DNA from: CAVVJA01 sp963801715
Lineage (GTDB): Bacteria; Actinomycetota; Actinomycetes; Mycobacteriales; Jatrophihabitantaceae
Direction of reading: 5' to 3'
Assembly: GCA_963801715.1 (NCBI GenBank)
Contig: CAWDGB010000020.1
Span: forward strand, 124,001-188,000
DNA: 64,000 bases
The number at the start of each line of letters is the position of its first letter. Position 1 is the stretch's first letter. Positions 48,173-56,544 of the stretch are shown here, one piece after another. A model generated the notes under the pieces. The model saw only the letters and a list, made by a program, of their open reading frames with translations, was not told the DNA's origin and did no database searches. Position numbers and translations under genes: made by a program.

Positions 48173-48715
48173 GTGTCACACCTCGCTCCCCGCTCGCCGG
48201 GGCGGTGGCGGATTGATCGAGTCGTCGGCATCGTTCTCGCTGTCGTCGGGCTGGGAGTGGCCACGGTCGCGCTGATCGCACTGCAGCGTCCCGAGGGCCG
48301 ACAGGCGAGTCGGGAGACAGCACCGGTGGCGACGAGCGTCCCCCGCTCGGCAACGCCGTCGGCACGAGCGTCCCGTGCGCGACCGAAGACGACACCCGCG
48401 CGCGTGACGCCACCGGCGCCCGCACTGGCGAGCTCGCTCCCACTCATCGTTTTGAACAACACCGCGCGCGCCGGCTCGCAGGACGTCGCCCAACAAGAGT
48501 TCGAGAAAAGCGGCTGGACCGTTTCCTACGTCAGCACGCTCGACAATCAGATCCTGTCTACGTGCGTGTACTACGACCCGGCCAACCCTGGCGCGCTGGC
48601 CGCCGCTGACCGACTGCAACAGCAGTTCCCAGCTATCAAGCGCATTGCGCCACGGTTCGCCGAGCTGCCACCCGGACCACTCGTCGTCGTGCTCACGTCA
48701 GATTTCGCCGGCTGA
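48173..48715 (+). CDS. LytR C-terminal domain membrane protein
   Basis: A 180-residue protein with one transmembrane helix (about 17-40), a Ser/Thr/Pro/Arg-rich linker (45-85) and a LytR_C domain (about 88-178: LIVLNNTARAGSQDVAQQEFEKSG, VYYDPANPGALAAADRL). It probably sits on the outside of the membrane near the wall. GTG 48173. Likely operonic with the DUF3263 gene. It lacks the catalytic LCP domain. Confidence 0.9.
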   Translation: MSHLAPRSPGRWRIDRVVGIVLAVVGLGVATVALIALQRPEGRQASRETAPVATSVPRSATPSARASRARPKTTPARVTPPAPALASSLPLIVLNNTARAGSQDVAQQEFEKSGWTVSYVSTLDNQILSTCVYYDPANPGALAAADRLQQQFPAIKRIAPRFAELPPGPLVVVLTSDFAG

Positions 48716-48776
48716 TCCGGCGCACGACCGGCCCGTCCGGCCGCGTATGAGACCATGGAAGGACAACTGAAGACCG

Positions 48777-48923
48777 CTCATCCAGAGGGGCAGAGGGACC
48801 GGCCCGATGAAGCCCCGGCAACCACCGCGTTGACTCGCATCACGTCATTGTGATCGCTTGCGAGGCCGCCGCAGCAGGTGCCAAGTCCGTCCCCGACCAG
48901 TACCTGGTTCGGGGAGAGATGAG
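48777..48923 (+). promoter_or_regulatory. SAM-I (S-box) riboswitch
   Basis: The S-box core is unmistakable: CAGAGGGACCGGCCCGATGA, AAGCCCCGGCAACC, and later CAGGTGCCAAGTCC. P1 is CTCATC (48777-48782) pairing with GATGAG (48918-48923). The P1 3' strand abuts the ribosome site GAGGAGAAAGG of the threonine synthase gene 15 bases downstream, so control is probably translational. A following GAGG...CCTC pairing could hide that site. Confidence 0.93.
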
Positions 48924-48937
48924 GAGAAAGGCCTCCC

Positions 48938-50209
48938 ATGACTGCTGTCCTGGACCGCCCGGCGGTGCCTGCCTCGCCGGCCTCCGCGCTGGTCTGTCGC
49001 AACTGCAGCGCTCGCTATCCGCTCGGTGCCCAGCACGCCTGCCTCGAATGCTTTGGGCCGTTGGAGATCGGCTACGACCCGGCGGCGCTTGCTGGGGTGT
49101 CGCGTACGGACATCACGGCCGGCCCGCACTCGATCTGGCGTTACGCGGGCCTGCTACCGGTCGGGCAGGATCCGCTCACCCGGGTCGATTCGGGCACCGG
49201 CATGACTCCGCTTATCCGCGCTGACCGGCTCGCCGACGAACTCGGCTTCACCGCTCCAGTGTGGGTCAAGGACGACTCGGCCAATCCGACGCACTCCTTC
49301 AAGGACCGGGTGGTCAGCGTTGCGATAACGGCGGCGCGGGAACTGGGCTTTGACCGCATCGCGTGCGCGTCGACGGGGAATCTCGCGAACTCGGTATCGG
49401 CTCACGCGGCCCGCATCGGAATGCGGTCGATCATCTTCATCCCGTCCGACCTCGAACCGGCGAAGGTGGTCCAGACTGCCGTCTACGGCACAGCGTTGGT
49501 GGGTATCGACGGCTCCTACGACGACGTCAACCGACTGTGTAGTGAGCTGTCGGAGTTGGACGAGTTCGAGTCGACGGCGTTCGTGAACGTCAATGTGCGG
49601 CCTTACTACGCTGAGGGGTCCAAGACCCTCGGCTTCGAGGTCGCCGAGCAGCTCGGATGGCGTCTCCCTGCGCAAGTCGTCGCACCTATGGCCTCAGGAT
49701 CGCTGCTAACCAAGGTGCACAAGGCGTTCCACGAGCTGTCCGCAGCCGGCCTCGTGTCGCAGTCGCCGTGGCGCGTTTACGGCGCGCAATCGGCGGGGTG
49801 CTCGCCGATCGCCACGGCGTTCGAGAACGGCTGGGATGTGGTGCGGCCGGTGAAGCCGACGGGCATCGCGAAATCGCTCAATATCGGTAACCCCGCGGAC
49901 GGCGCCTACGCGCTCGACGCCGTTCGCAGTACCGGCGGCGCGATGGCGCAGGTAACTGACGACGAGATCCGAGCGGGAATTCTGCTTCTGGCGCGGACGA
50001 CCGGCGTGTTCGCTGAAACCGCAGGGGGCGTCACCATCGCGGTGCTGCGAAAGCTCAGCGAGTCTGGCACGCTGGACACCGGCCAGGAGACAGTCGTCTA
50101 CAACACAGGTGACGGGCTGAAAACCCTGGACGCGGTGTCTGACCGTGCGCAGCTGACCGCGGTTCTCCCGCCGACCGTCAACGCGATCCGCACCGCGGGA
50201 CTGCTCTGA
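48938..50209 (+). CDS. thrC: Threonine synthase (PLP-dependent), under SAM riboswitch
   Basis: A 423-residue PLP enzyme converting O-phosphohomoserine to threonine. An N-terminal zinc-ribbon-like set (Cys20, Cys23, Cys35, Cys38) precedes the PLP core: Lys122 in NPTHSFKDR, ASTGNLANSVSAHAA, and a phosphate-binding region MASGSLLTKVHKAF. Length fits class II-like actinobacterial ThrC. ATG 48938. No hom or thrB is adjacent. A SAM riboswitch directly upstream ties it to methionine metabolism, so a threonine-synthase-like enzyme of another pathway cannot be excluded. Confidence 0.88.
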   Translation: MTAVLDRPAVPASPASALVCRNCSARYPLGAQHACLECFGPLEIGYDPAALAGVSRTDITAGPHSIWRYAGLLPVGQDPLTRVDSGTGMTPLIRADRLADELGFTAPVWVKDDSANPTHSFKDRVVSVAITAARELGFDRIACASTGNLANSVSAHAARIGMRSIIFIPSDLEPAKVVQTAVYGTALVGIDGSYDDVNRLCSELSELDEFESTAFVNVNVRPYYAEGSKTLGFEVAEQLGWRLPAQVVAPMASGSLLTKVHKAFHELSAAGLVSQSPWRVYGAQSAGCSPIATAFENGWDVVRPVKPTGIAKSLNIGNPADGAYALDAVRSTGGAMAQVTDDEIRAGILLLARTTGVFAETAGGVTIAVLRKLSESGTLDTGQETVVYNTGDGLKTLDAVSDRAQLTAVLPPTVNAIRTAGLL

Positions 50210-50863
50210 TCGGCCGCCCGGAGCCCGTGCGCTGCGCCTCGGTGACGTATTCCGACGTCCGCAACCGGTGAGTGCCTAAGCGCAGTGAGTCTTAAGGCAG
50301 TGGACGCCGGTCGGGCGGCGATTCAACCGGCTTCGACCGACAATCTCTTTCCGCAAGAGCGGATGACCGCGCCGATCCTCGATCATCGAACGACGGCGCC
50401 GCGTCATCGCCGGTGCCGGCGAGGCGGCCGTCCGGGCCGTTATCCGCAGCGGTCGAATGCGGGCTGCGTTGGGGCGTCAAGGCCAGGGCGATTCGTGGCT
50501 GGTGCGGTTCGGCATACCTGATCGTCGTGGAGGGTCGCAAGCTGCCTGACGCAGGTTCGCCGCTTCTCGCGCCAGTAGCGCTGAGTAGCGGACCAGGCGG
50601 CTCCTCCGGACAGCAAGCGGCGCTCCCGTGACCGCCGATGAGCGGCAGGCGTTACGCGGCATCACCGCTGCGGGTCAGTCTGGCTCTTTCGGCGCCAGCC
50701 GTGTACCTTTCGCCTCGGTCGAGTGACGAGCGTTTCGAACAACGAGGACCACGTGGTACCCGGCTAGCCGGCGAGCACGTGCACTGCGGTGAAGCGGGAC
50801 CGAGGAACGAAGACCCCGGTGCCACGATGTGTGGCGTCGGAAGGCCCCTAGCAAGGAGTGCAC
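50210..50863. other. Long intergenic region ahead of the cold-shock gene
   Basis: About 650 bases without a supported gene; short open frames here lack ribosome sites and family resemblance. The last ~150 bases are probably the long 5' untranslated region usual for cold-shock genes. No riboswitch or tRNA seen. Confidence 0.4.
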
Positions 50864-51067
50864 GTGGCACAGGGCACCGTGAAGTGGTTCAACAACGAGA
50901 AGGGCTACGGCTTCATCGCCGTGGATGGTGGGCAGGACGTCTTCGTGCACTACTCCGCCATCCAGGCTGACGGCTACCGCTCCCTGGACGAGGGTCAGCG
51001 CGTCGAGTTCGAAGTCGCCCAAGGCCCCAAGGGCCCGCAGGCGGACGGCGTTCGCGTCGTCGGCTGA
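50864..51067 (+). CDS. Cold-shock protein (CspA family)
   Basis: A 67-residue OB-fold single-strand nucleic-acid-binding protein. It has GTVKWFNNEKGYGFI (RNP1) and VFVHYSAI (RNP2), and ends EFEVAQGPKGPQADGVRVVG. GTG 50864 is chosen because the AAGGAG site ends six bases earlier; the upstream GTG at 50858 would overlap it. Acts as an RNA chaperone. Monocistronic, with a terminator following. Confidence 0.96.
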   Translation: MAQGTVKWFNNEKGYGFIAVDGGQDVFVHYSAIQADGYRSLDEGQRVEFEVAQGPKGPQADGVRVVG

Positions 51068-51083
51068 ACCACCTCAGCACAGG

Positions 51084-51114
51084 AACGGCCCGGCCGGAGA
51101 ACGGTCGGGCCGTT
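51084..51114 (+). terminator. Rho-independent-type terminator after csp
   Basis: A 9-bp stem AACGGCCCG / CGGGCCGTT (51084-51092 and 51106-51114) followed by TTC; begins 17 bases after the stop codon. Confidence 0.8.
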
Positions 51115-51162
51115 TCGTGTCCGCGCTGGAATGTCCCTGGCCGCCGGATCGTTGCCATCATC

Positions 51163-51498
51163 GTGAGCGAAAGAGCAGAGTTCGGCGCCCTAGTCCAGCT
51201 GACCGCGAAGCCAGGTGGTCGGGACGAGCTCGTTCGAGTCCTGGGCAACTATGCGCGCACCCTTGACAACGGCGAGCCCGGTACCACGCTGTTCACGGTG
51301 GCCGCCGATCCCAACGACGAGGACCTCGTCTGGATGTGGGAAGAATTCGCTGACGGTGAAGCGGTGCAGGCCCACTTCCGGCACGACTTCTTCCGTGCCC
51401 TGCAGCTCGAACTCGAGGACCTGCTCGCCCAGCCGCCCGCAATACGCCCGCTCGCACCCGCGGTCCGGCACGTCAGCAACGGCGTCACCGCCGAGTGA
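51163..51498 (+). CDS. Antibiotic biosynthesis monooxygenase (ABM) domain protein
   Basis: A 111-residue dimeric alpha+beta barrel protein. FGALVQLTAKPGGRDELVRVL at the start, then LFTVAADPNDEDLVWMWEEFADGEAV and HFRHDFFRALQLELEDLL match the ABM fold. GTG 51163. Such proteins act as small cofactor-free oxygenases or as quinol/aldehyde handlers; the specific reaction is not inferable. Convergent with the ATPase-YceI gene, four bases apart. Confidence 0.87.
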   Translation: MSERAEFGALVQLTAKPGGRDELVRVLGNYARTLDNGEPGTTLFTVAADPNDEDLVWMWEEFADGEAVQAHFRHDFFRALQLELEDLLAQPPAIRPLAPAVRHVSNGVTAE

Positions 51499-51501
51499 CG
51501 A

Positions 51502-52251
51502 TCAGACCCGGCAGAGCCGCACCGAGATCATGACGTCAACCCATCGCCCAACCAGACCGCGACCCTTGGTGACTCCACACGCATAGCGGTCGACGGTTGC
51601 CGTGCCGCGAGCGCGGATTCCGTGCTCGTCCGCCTCGACCATGGACAGCGCCAGGGTGACGTCACAAGCAGCGCGGTACTCGAGCCGGCCGCCCAGTTCC
51701 CATCCGCCGTCGGCGCCCACCTGTAACTCGGTGCTGGTAAACCTCATCGTCGGGTTCTCGTCGGCGCGGAAGAACCGATTCCGAATGTCCTTGTCGCGTC
51801 GGCCATTTCCCGATTCGAACGAGGACATGTCGAACGTTGCCTGGGCTCGCGAAGCGCTCGGGTCGCCCGCGACGTCGACCCGGACGTCGACCAGGTCGAT
51901 GCTTGCCTGCACGCGAGCGCCGAACGCGCCGCGGGCCGTGATCGCTACCTCGCTGGCCGTCGGGTCGAGGAGGTAGCCGCCGGAGGCGATCACCGGCATG
52001 GTTTGAGTGGTGGCAACAAGGTGCGACCAGGGCCACAGTGCCGGCGCGTCGTCGTCCGACGTGGCGCGCCCGACCGCCGTTGGTACGCCACGTTCCCGCG
52101 CCCGGGACAGCGCCTCGGCCAGCACCGTCGACTTGCCGATACCGGCCTCTCCGGTAACCAGGACGGTGGCCCCGCGGCCGGCGAGGGCCGCCGCGAGCAG
52201 CCGCTCGATCTCGGCCAGCTCGCGGTGCCGGCCGACCAGCAGGGTGTCCAC
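51502..52251 (-). CDS. Chimeric protein: truncated LuxR-type AAA ATPase fused to a YceI domain
   Basis: A 249-residue protein of two unrelated parts. Residues 1-85 match the start of large LuxR-type (AfsR/MalT-like) regulators: LLVGRHRELAEIERLLAAAL, Walker A in VTGEAGIGKST, and DDAPALWPWSHLV, where homology stops before Walker B. Residues 90-249 are a complete YceI-like lipocalin fold: SGGYLLDPTASEVAITARGAFG, FDMSSFESGNGRRDKDIRN, ACGVTKGRGLVGRWVDVMIS. No signal peptide, unlike many YceI proteins. GTG 52251. Divergent from groEL; a CIRCE element lies 19 bases upstream. Confidence 0.8.
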   Translation of the reverse strand: MDTLLVGRHRELAEIERLLAAALAGRGATVLVTGEAGIGKSTVLAEALSRARERGVPTAVGRATSDDDAPALWPWSHLVATTQTMPVIASGGYLLDPTASEVAITARGAFGARVQASIDLVDVRVDVAGDPSASRAQATFDMSSFESGNGRRDKDIRNRFFRADENPTMRFTSTELQVGADGGWELGGRLEYRAACDVTLALSMVEADEHGIRARGTATVDRYACGVTKGRGLVGRWVDVMISVRLCRV

Positions 52252-52269
52252 GCCAGCAGTGTCCCGCTT

Positions 52270-52296
52270 CTTGCACTCTCCGGGGGTGAGTGCTAA
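52270..52296. promoter_or_regulatory. CIRCE element 1 (HrcA operator)
   Basis: CTTGCACTC - 9 bases - GAGTGCTAA, close to the consensus TTAGCACTC-N9-GAGTGCTAA. It lies 19 bases upstream of the divergent ATPase-YceI gene and 131 bases upstream of groEL, so HrcA bound here could affect both. Confidence 0.9.
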
Positions 52297-52303
52297 ACCT
52301 GAA

Positions 52304-52330
52304 CTGGCACTCGGCTAGGCTGAGTGCCAG
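52304..52330. promoter_or_regulatory. CIRCE element 2 (HrcA operator)
   Basis: CTGGCACTC - 9 bases - GAGTGCCAG, a perfect 9-bp inverted repeat with standard spacing, 34 bases (about three helical turns) from element 1 and 97 bases ahead of the groEL start codon. Confidence 0.9.
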
Positions 52331-52426
52331 CCGGTCGTGGTGAGGTGTCCCCGTGGACACCGTCCGTCGCGGGCACTACGCGCCGGCCTACCCCCAAGTG
52401 TTGTTCATCGAAGGGACGACAACCGT

Positions 52427-54056
52427 ATGGCCAAATTGATCGCGTTCGACGAGGACGCCCGCCGGGGCCTCGAGCGCGGGATGAACATTCTCGCCGACGC
52501 TGTGAAGGTGACGCTCGGCCCCAAGGGCCGCAACGTCGTGTTGGAGAAGAAGTGGGGCGCACCCACGATCACCAACGACGGAGTCAGCATCGCCAAGGAG
52601 ATCGAGCTCGAAGACCCGTACGAGAAGATCGGCGCCGAGCTGGTCAAGGAAGTAGCGAAGAAGACCGACGACGTCGCGGGTGACGGTACGACCACCGCGA
52701 CCGTGCTGGCCCAGGCACTGGTCAAGGAAGGTCTCCGTAACGTGGCGGCCGGCGCCAACCCGATGGCGCTCAAGCGCGGCATCGAGAAGGCGGTCGAGTC
52801 GGTGTCCGAGGTGCTGGGCAACCAGGCGAAGGACGTCGAGACCAAGGAGCAGATCGCAGCGACCGCGTCGATCTCCGCTGCCGACAACAGCGTCGGCGAG
52901 CTCATCGCCGAGGCGATGGACAAGGTCGGCAAGGAAGGCGTCATCACCGTCGAGGAGAGCAACACCTTCGGACTGGAGCTGGAGCTCACCGAAGGCATGC
53001 GCTTCGACAAGGGGCACCTGTCGCAGTACTTCGTGACCGACGCAGAGCGTCTGGAGACGGTGCTCGACGACCCGTACCTGCTGATCCACGAAGGCAAGAT
53101 CAGTAACGTTAAGGATCTGTTGCCGCTGCTGGAGAAGGTGATGCAGACCGGCAAGCCGCTGGCGATCATCGCCGAGGACGTCGAGGGCGAGGCGCTCGCC
53201 ACCCTGGTCGTCAACAAGATCCGCGGCACGTTCAAGTCGGTGGCCATCAAGGCGCCCGGTTTCGGCGACCGTCGCAAGGCCATGCTCGCCGACATCGCCA
53301 TCCTCACCGGCGGCGAGGTCATCAGCGAAACCGTGGGCCTGAAGCTCGAGAACGCGACGCTCGACCTGCTCGGCCGGGCTCGCAAGCTCACGACGACCAA
53401 GGATGAGACGACGATCGTCGAGGGTGCTGGCGACGCCGACCAGATCCAGGGCCGGGTCAACCAGATCCGCGCCGAGATCGAGAAGAGCGATTCCGACTAC
53501 GACCGGGAGAAGCTGCAGGAGCGGCTGGCCAAGCTCGCCGGCGGCGTCGCGGTCATCAAGGTCGGTGCCGCCACCGAGGTCGAGCTCAAGGAGCGCAAGC
53601 ACCGCATCGAGGACGCTGTACGCAACGCGAAGGCTGCCGTCGAGGAGGGTCTGCTTCCGGGTGGGGGCGTCGCGTCTGGCCAACGCGGCGGCGACCGCGT
53701 TCGAGAAGCTCGACCTGACCGGCGACGAGGCGACCGGGGCCAACATCGTCAAGGTCGCGCTCACCGCGCCGCTGAAGCAGATCGCGATCAACGCCGGCCA
53801 CGAGGGCGGCGTCGTCGCCGAGAAGGTGTCCACGCTTCCGGCTAACAATGGCCTGGACGCGCAGACCGGCGAGTACGTCGACATGTTCAAGGCGGGCATC
53901 GTCGAGCCGGCGAAGGTAACCCGGTCCGCGCTGCAGAACGCTGCGTCCATCGCCGCGCTGTTCCTCACCACCGAGGTCGTGGTGGCCGACAAGCCCGAGA
54001 AGGCGGCGAGCCCAGCCGGGGGCGGCGGAATGCCGGGCGGTGACATGGACTTCTGA
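52427..54056 (+). CDS. groEL: Chaperonin GroEL, 60 kDa (frame break)
   Basis: About 542 residues; folds proteins in an ATP-driven ring. MAKLIAFDEDARRGLERGMN, TLGPKGRNVVLEKKWGAPTI, VAGDGTTTATVLAQAL (ATP site) and EGMRFDKGHLSQYFVTDAE are present, with the tail GGGMPGGDMDF. No groES is adjacent, which together with the GGM tail fits the housekeeping GroEL2 of actinobacteria. Two CIRCE elements upstream indicate HrcA control. The frame slips near 53675: GLLPGGGVA leaves one frame and RLANAAATAFEKLDLTG continues in another. Confidence 0.96.
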
Positions 54057-54083
54057 CCTCGGTCAGAGTCCAAGAAGTTCCGA

Positions 54084-54114
54084 GAAGGGGCGGGTCCCAT
54101 GGGCCCGCCCCTTC
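54084..54114 (+). terminator. Terminator after groEL
   Basis: An 11-bp perfect stem GAAGGGGCGGG / CCCGCCCCTTC (54084-54094, 54104-54114) followed by TTCTC, 28 bases after the groEL stop. Confidence 0.85.
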
Positions 54115-54226
54115 TTCTCGCTTGACCCAGCTCCGGTCATGACGTCCGACGGCACCGGCCAGAACCGGGCGCCTAGGCTCGGTCGCAGGACGGCACCCCC
54201 GAACGACTGCAGCGGAGGAAGGTGTT

Positions 54227-54559
54227 ATGGCAAACCCGGACGACGTGCCGAACAGGGACGAGCCCACCCGGTCGTCGCTACGCGAGACCGCAGCCAAGAA
54301 GACCAAGGCCGTCACGTCGGCGACAACAGACGTCATGCTAGATGCGTTCGACAAGGTGATCGAGTCGATCGACGACGTGGCTACCCGGCAACAACAGAAG
54401 GCCGCCGGCAAAGAGGACAAGGTGGCTGCCAAGCAGGAACGCAAAGCCGAAGAGAAGGCGCAGAAGGCCGAGGAGAAGGCGCAGAAGGCGGCAGCCAAGC
54501 GCGAACGTGTCGTGGCGCCCGGCGAGGAGCGCGACGCGGATCCGCCAGCGCAGCCGTAA
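54227..54559 (+). CDS. Small charged coiled-coil protein, unrecognised
   Basis: A 110-residue protein rich in Lys, Glu, Ala and Gln. The second half is a predicted coiled coil with heptad-like repeats EEKAQKAEEKAQKAAAK. ATG 54227 has a strong GGAGGAAGG site, which supports real translation. No family recognised. It sits alone between groEL's terminator and the convergent antiporter gene. Confidence 0.7.
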   Translation: MANPDDVPNRDEPTRSSLRETAAKKTKAVTSATTDVMLDAFDKVIESIDDVATRQQQKAAGKEDKVAAKQERKAEEKAQKAEEKAQKAAAKRERVVAPGEERDADPPAQP

Positions 54560-54604
54560 GGTGCCGTCCCGGGCCGGGACCTGCGCTAGCGCGTTGCCAG
54601 ACTC

Positions 54605-56473
54605 TCAGCCCAGTTGCTGATCGGCGTAACACCACCGCCAGGCTTCGCCGGGCTCGATGCTGCGCATCACCGGGTGGGTGGTCTGCTTGAAGTGACCAGT
54701 GGCGTGCCGACCGACTGACGAGTCGCAGCATCCGACGTGACCGCAGCCCAGGCAGAGCCGGAGATGTACCCAGCGGGTGCCGTCGCGGAGGCACTCCTCG
54801 CATGCTCCCGGCGTTCGCGCGACAGCGACCCGCGGCGCCGCCTTGAGATGGGCGCAGTCGCCAGACGGCTTAGGAGGTGCGCGCAGCTCGTCGTCCAGGC
54901 GCGACTCAGCGTCGTCGATCCGGTCGAGGATGGATTCCTCGATGTCGACGGCGGTCAACGCGGACCGCAGTACCTCGTCGTCGTAGCCGCCTTGGTCCCG
55001 AGCTTCCAGAATCGACGTCCGCTCGGCGTCGAGCATCTCCAACCGCAACCGCCGATAGGTCGCCTGTGGAGTCTCCAGCTCCTGCTGGGGCCGGCCAAGC
55101 CGCTCCCACAAGGCGTTCGAGCGCCGGGTGGACCGGTCGTTCAGCTCAGCAATGACCTCCGGAGGATCCTCCGGAGTCTTGACCCGTTCGAGCCGTTGCA
55201 GACCCGCCTGCGCCGCCGCGTTGACCAACGAAGCGGCCTGCAGCGCGTCCTCGGCGGGGTCCGGCCCGGTGAGCCCGAGCCGCCGGATGAGCCATGGCAA
55301 GGTCGATCCTTGCAGCAGCAAGGTGCCGGCCACCACCGTGAAAGCGGCGAGCTGCAGGAGCTGCAGTTGCGGGGTGCTGGCCGGCAGCAGAAGCGCGGCG
55401 GCCAGCGTCACGACGCCACGCATGCCCGCCCAGGATACGACTGCGCTGGCGTCCCATCCCCACGCGGACCTCCGCAGCCGCCGCGGGCCGTACTTGAACA
55501 CCACAACGATGCCGTAGATCCAGATGGCCCGCGCCGCGATAGTCGCGACCAGGACTGCGACACAGGTGACGACGATCTCGAGCCCGGAGAGATTCGTATT
55601 CGAGATGCCCTCGATGACTGTGCGCAGCTCCAGGCCGATCAGCAGAAACACCGCGTTCTCCAAGAGGAACGCGATCGTGCGCCAGTTGGTGTTCTCCGCG
55701 ATGCGGGAGGCGGCGGTCTGCAGTATCGGCGACTTGTGCCCGAGTAACAGGCCGGTGACCACGACGGCCAGTACCCCGGAGGCGTGGATGGCCTCGGCCG
55801 GAACGAACGCGACCCAGGGCGCCACGAAGGACAGCGTCGTATCAAGGACCGGATCCCGAATATGCTTGCGAATCTTCGCCAGCACCACGCCGGCCAGCAA
55901 TCCGATCACTACCCCGCCTCCTGCGGCAAGCAGGAATCGCCAGCCCACCTCGAAGACGGTCACCGTTCGGGTCAGGGACGCGATCGCGACATTGAGCGCG
56001 ACGAGCGCGGTGGCGTCGTTGACCAGGCTCTCGCCCTCCAGGATCGAGACGATCCGGCGGGGCATCCCGGCTCGTCGGGCAATGGCGCTGGCAGCGACGG
56101 CATCGGGTGGTGCGACGACGGCACCAAGAGCTAGCGCCGCCGCGAGCGTGATAGGGGCAACCCACCAGGCGACAAGGCCGACGAAGACCGTCGTGAACGT
56201 GACCGCGCCGACCGACAACAGGATGATCGCGTTCCGGTTCGCCTTGAAATCCACGAGAGACGTCCGGATCGCGGCCGAGTAGAGCAGCGGTGGCAAAAGG
56301 CCGAACAGAACCACGTCGGGGTCGATCTCGACCCTTGGCACTCCGGGGATGAACGAAACGATGACGCCGACGATCACGAGGACGAGTGGCGGCGACCAGT
56401 TGAGCCGTTCGGCCATTCCGGCCACGACACCGACGACGATGACGAGACCGACGATCTCCAGTGCGATTTCCAC
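54605..56473 (-). CDS. CPA1 Na+/H+ antiporter with C-terminal UBP-type zinc finger
   Basis: A 622-residue protein. The first ~400 residues are the NhaP/CPA1 antiporter domain with about 12 helices, including LFGLLPPLLYSAAIRT, GAVVAPPDAVAASAIARR (ion-binding region), SILEGESLVNDATALVALN and WAGMRGVVTLAAAL. A helical cytoplasmic segment (about 430-540) leads to a UBP zinc finger (about 545-615) with CEEC, LCLGCGHVGCCDSSVGRHATGH and a final WCYAD. The finger is a ubiquitin-tail binder in eukaryotes; its role here is unknown. ATG 56473. Confidence 0.92.
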   Translation of the reverse strand: MEIALEIVGLVIVVGVVAGMAERLNWSPPLVLVIVGVIVSFIPGVPRVEIDPDVVLFGLLPPLLYSAAIRTSLVDFKANRNAIILLSVGAVTFTTVFVGLVAWWVAPITLAAALALGAVVAPPDAVAASAIARRAGMPRRIVSILEGESLVNDATALVALNVAIASLTRTVTVFEVGWRFLLAAGGGVVIGLLAGVVLAKIRKHIRDPVLDTTLSFVAPWVAFVPAEAIHASGVLAVVVTGLLLGHKSPILQTAASRIAENTNWRTIAFLLENAVFLLIGLELRTVIEGISNTNLSGLEIVVTCVAVLVATIAARAIWIYGIVVVFKYGPRRLRRSAWGWDASAVVSWAGMRGVVTLAAALLLPASTPQLQLLQLAAFTVVAGTLLLQGSTLPWLIRRLGLTGPDPAEDALQAASLVNAAAQAGLQRLERVKTPEDPPEVIAELNDRSTRRSNALWERLGRPQQELETPQATYRRLRLEMLDAERTSILEARDQGGYDDEVLRSALTAVDIEESILDRIDDAESRLDDELRAPPKPSGDCAHLKAAPRVAVARTPGACEECLRDGTRWVHLRLCLGCGHVGCCDSSVGRHATGHFKQTTHPVMRSIEPGEAWRWCYADQQLG

Positions 56474-56544
56474 GGTGTCATCTTCCGATCGGACGAGGTC
56501 GCGCGCGCCGCCGGCTAGCCCAATCGACGGGGCGCCGCTCTAGA

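Noticed and set aside
50292..50665. Short frames on both strands upstream of the cold-shock gene
   Set aside because: No ribosome sites, no motifs, and Arg/Ser-rich composition typical of shadow frames in GC-rich DNA.
52388..54100. 570-codon open frame antisense to groEL
   Set aside because: It mirrors the codon pattern of groEL in a high-GC genome and has no family resemblance; groEL on the plus strand is certain.
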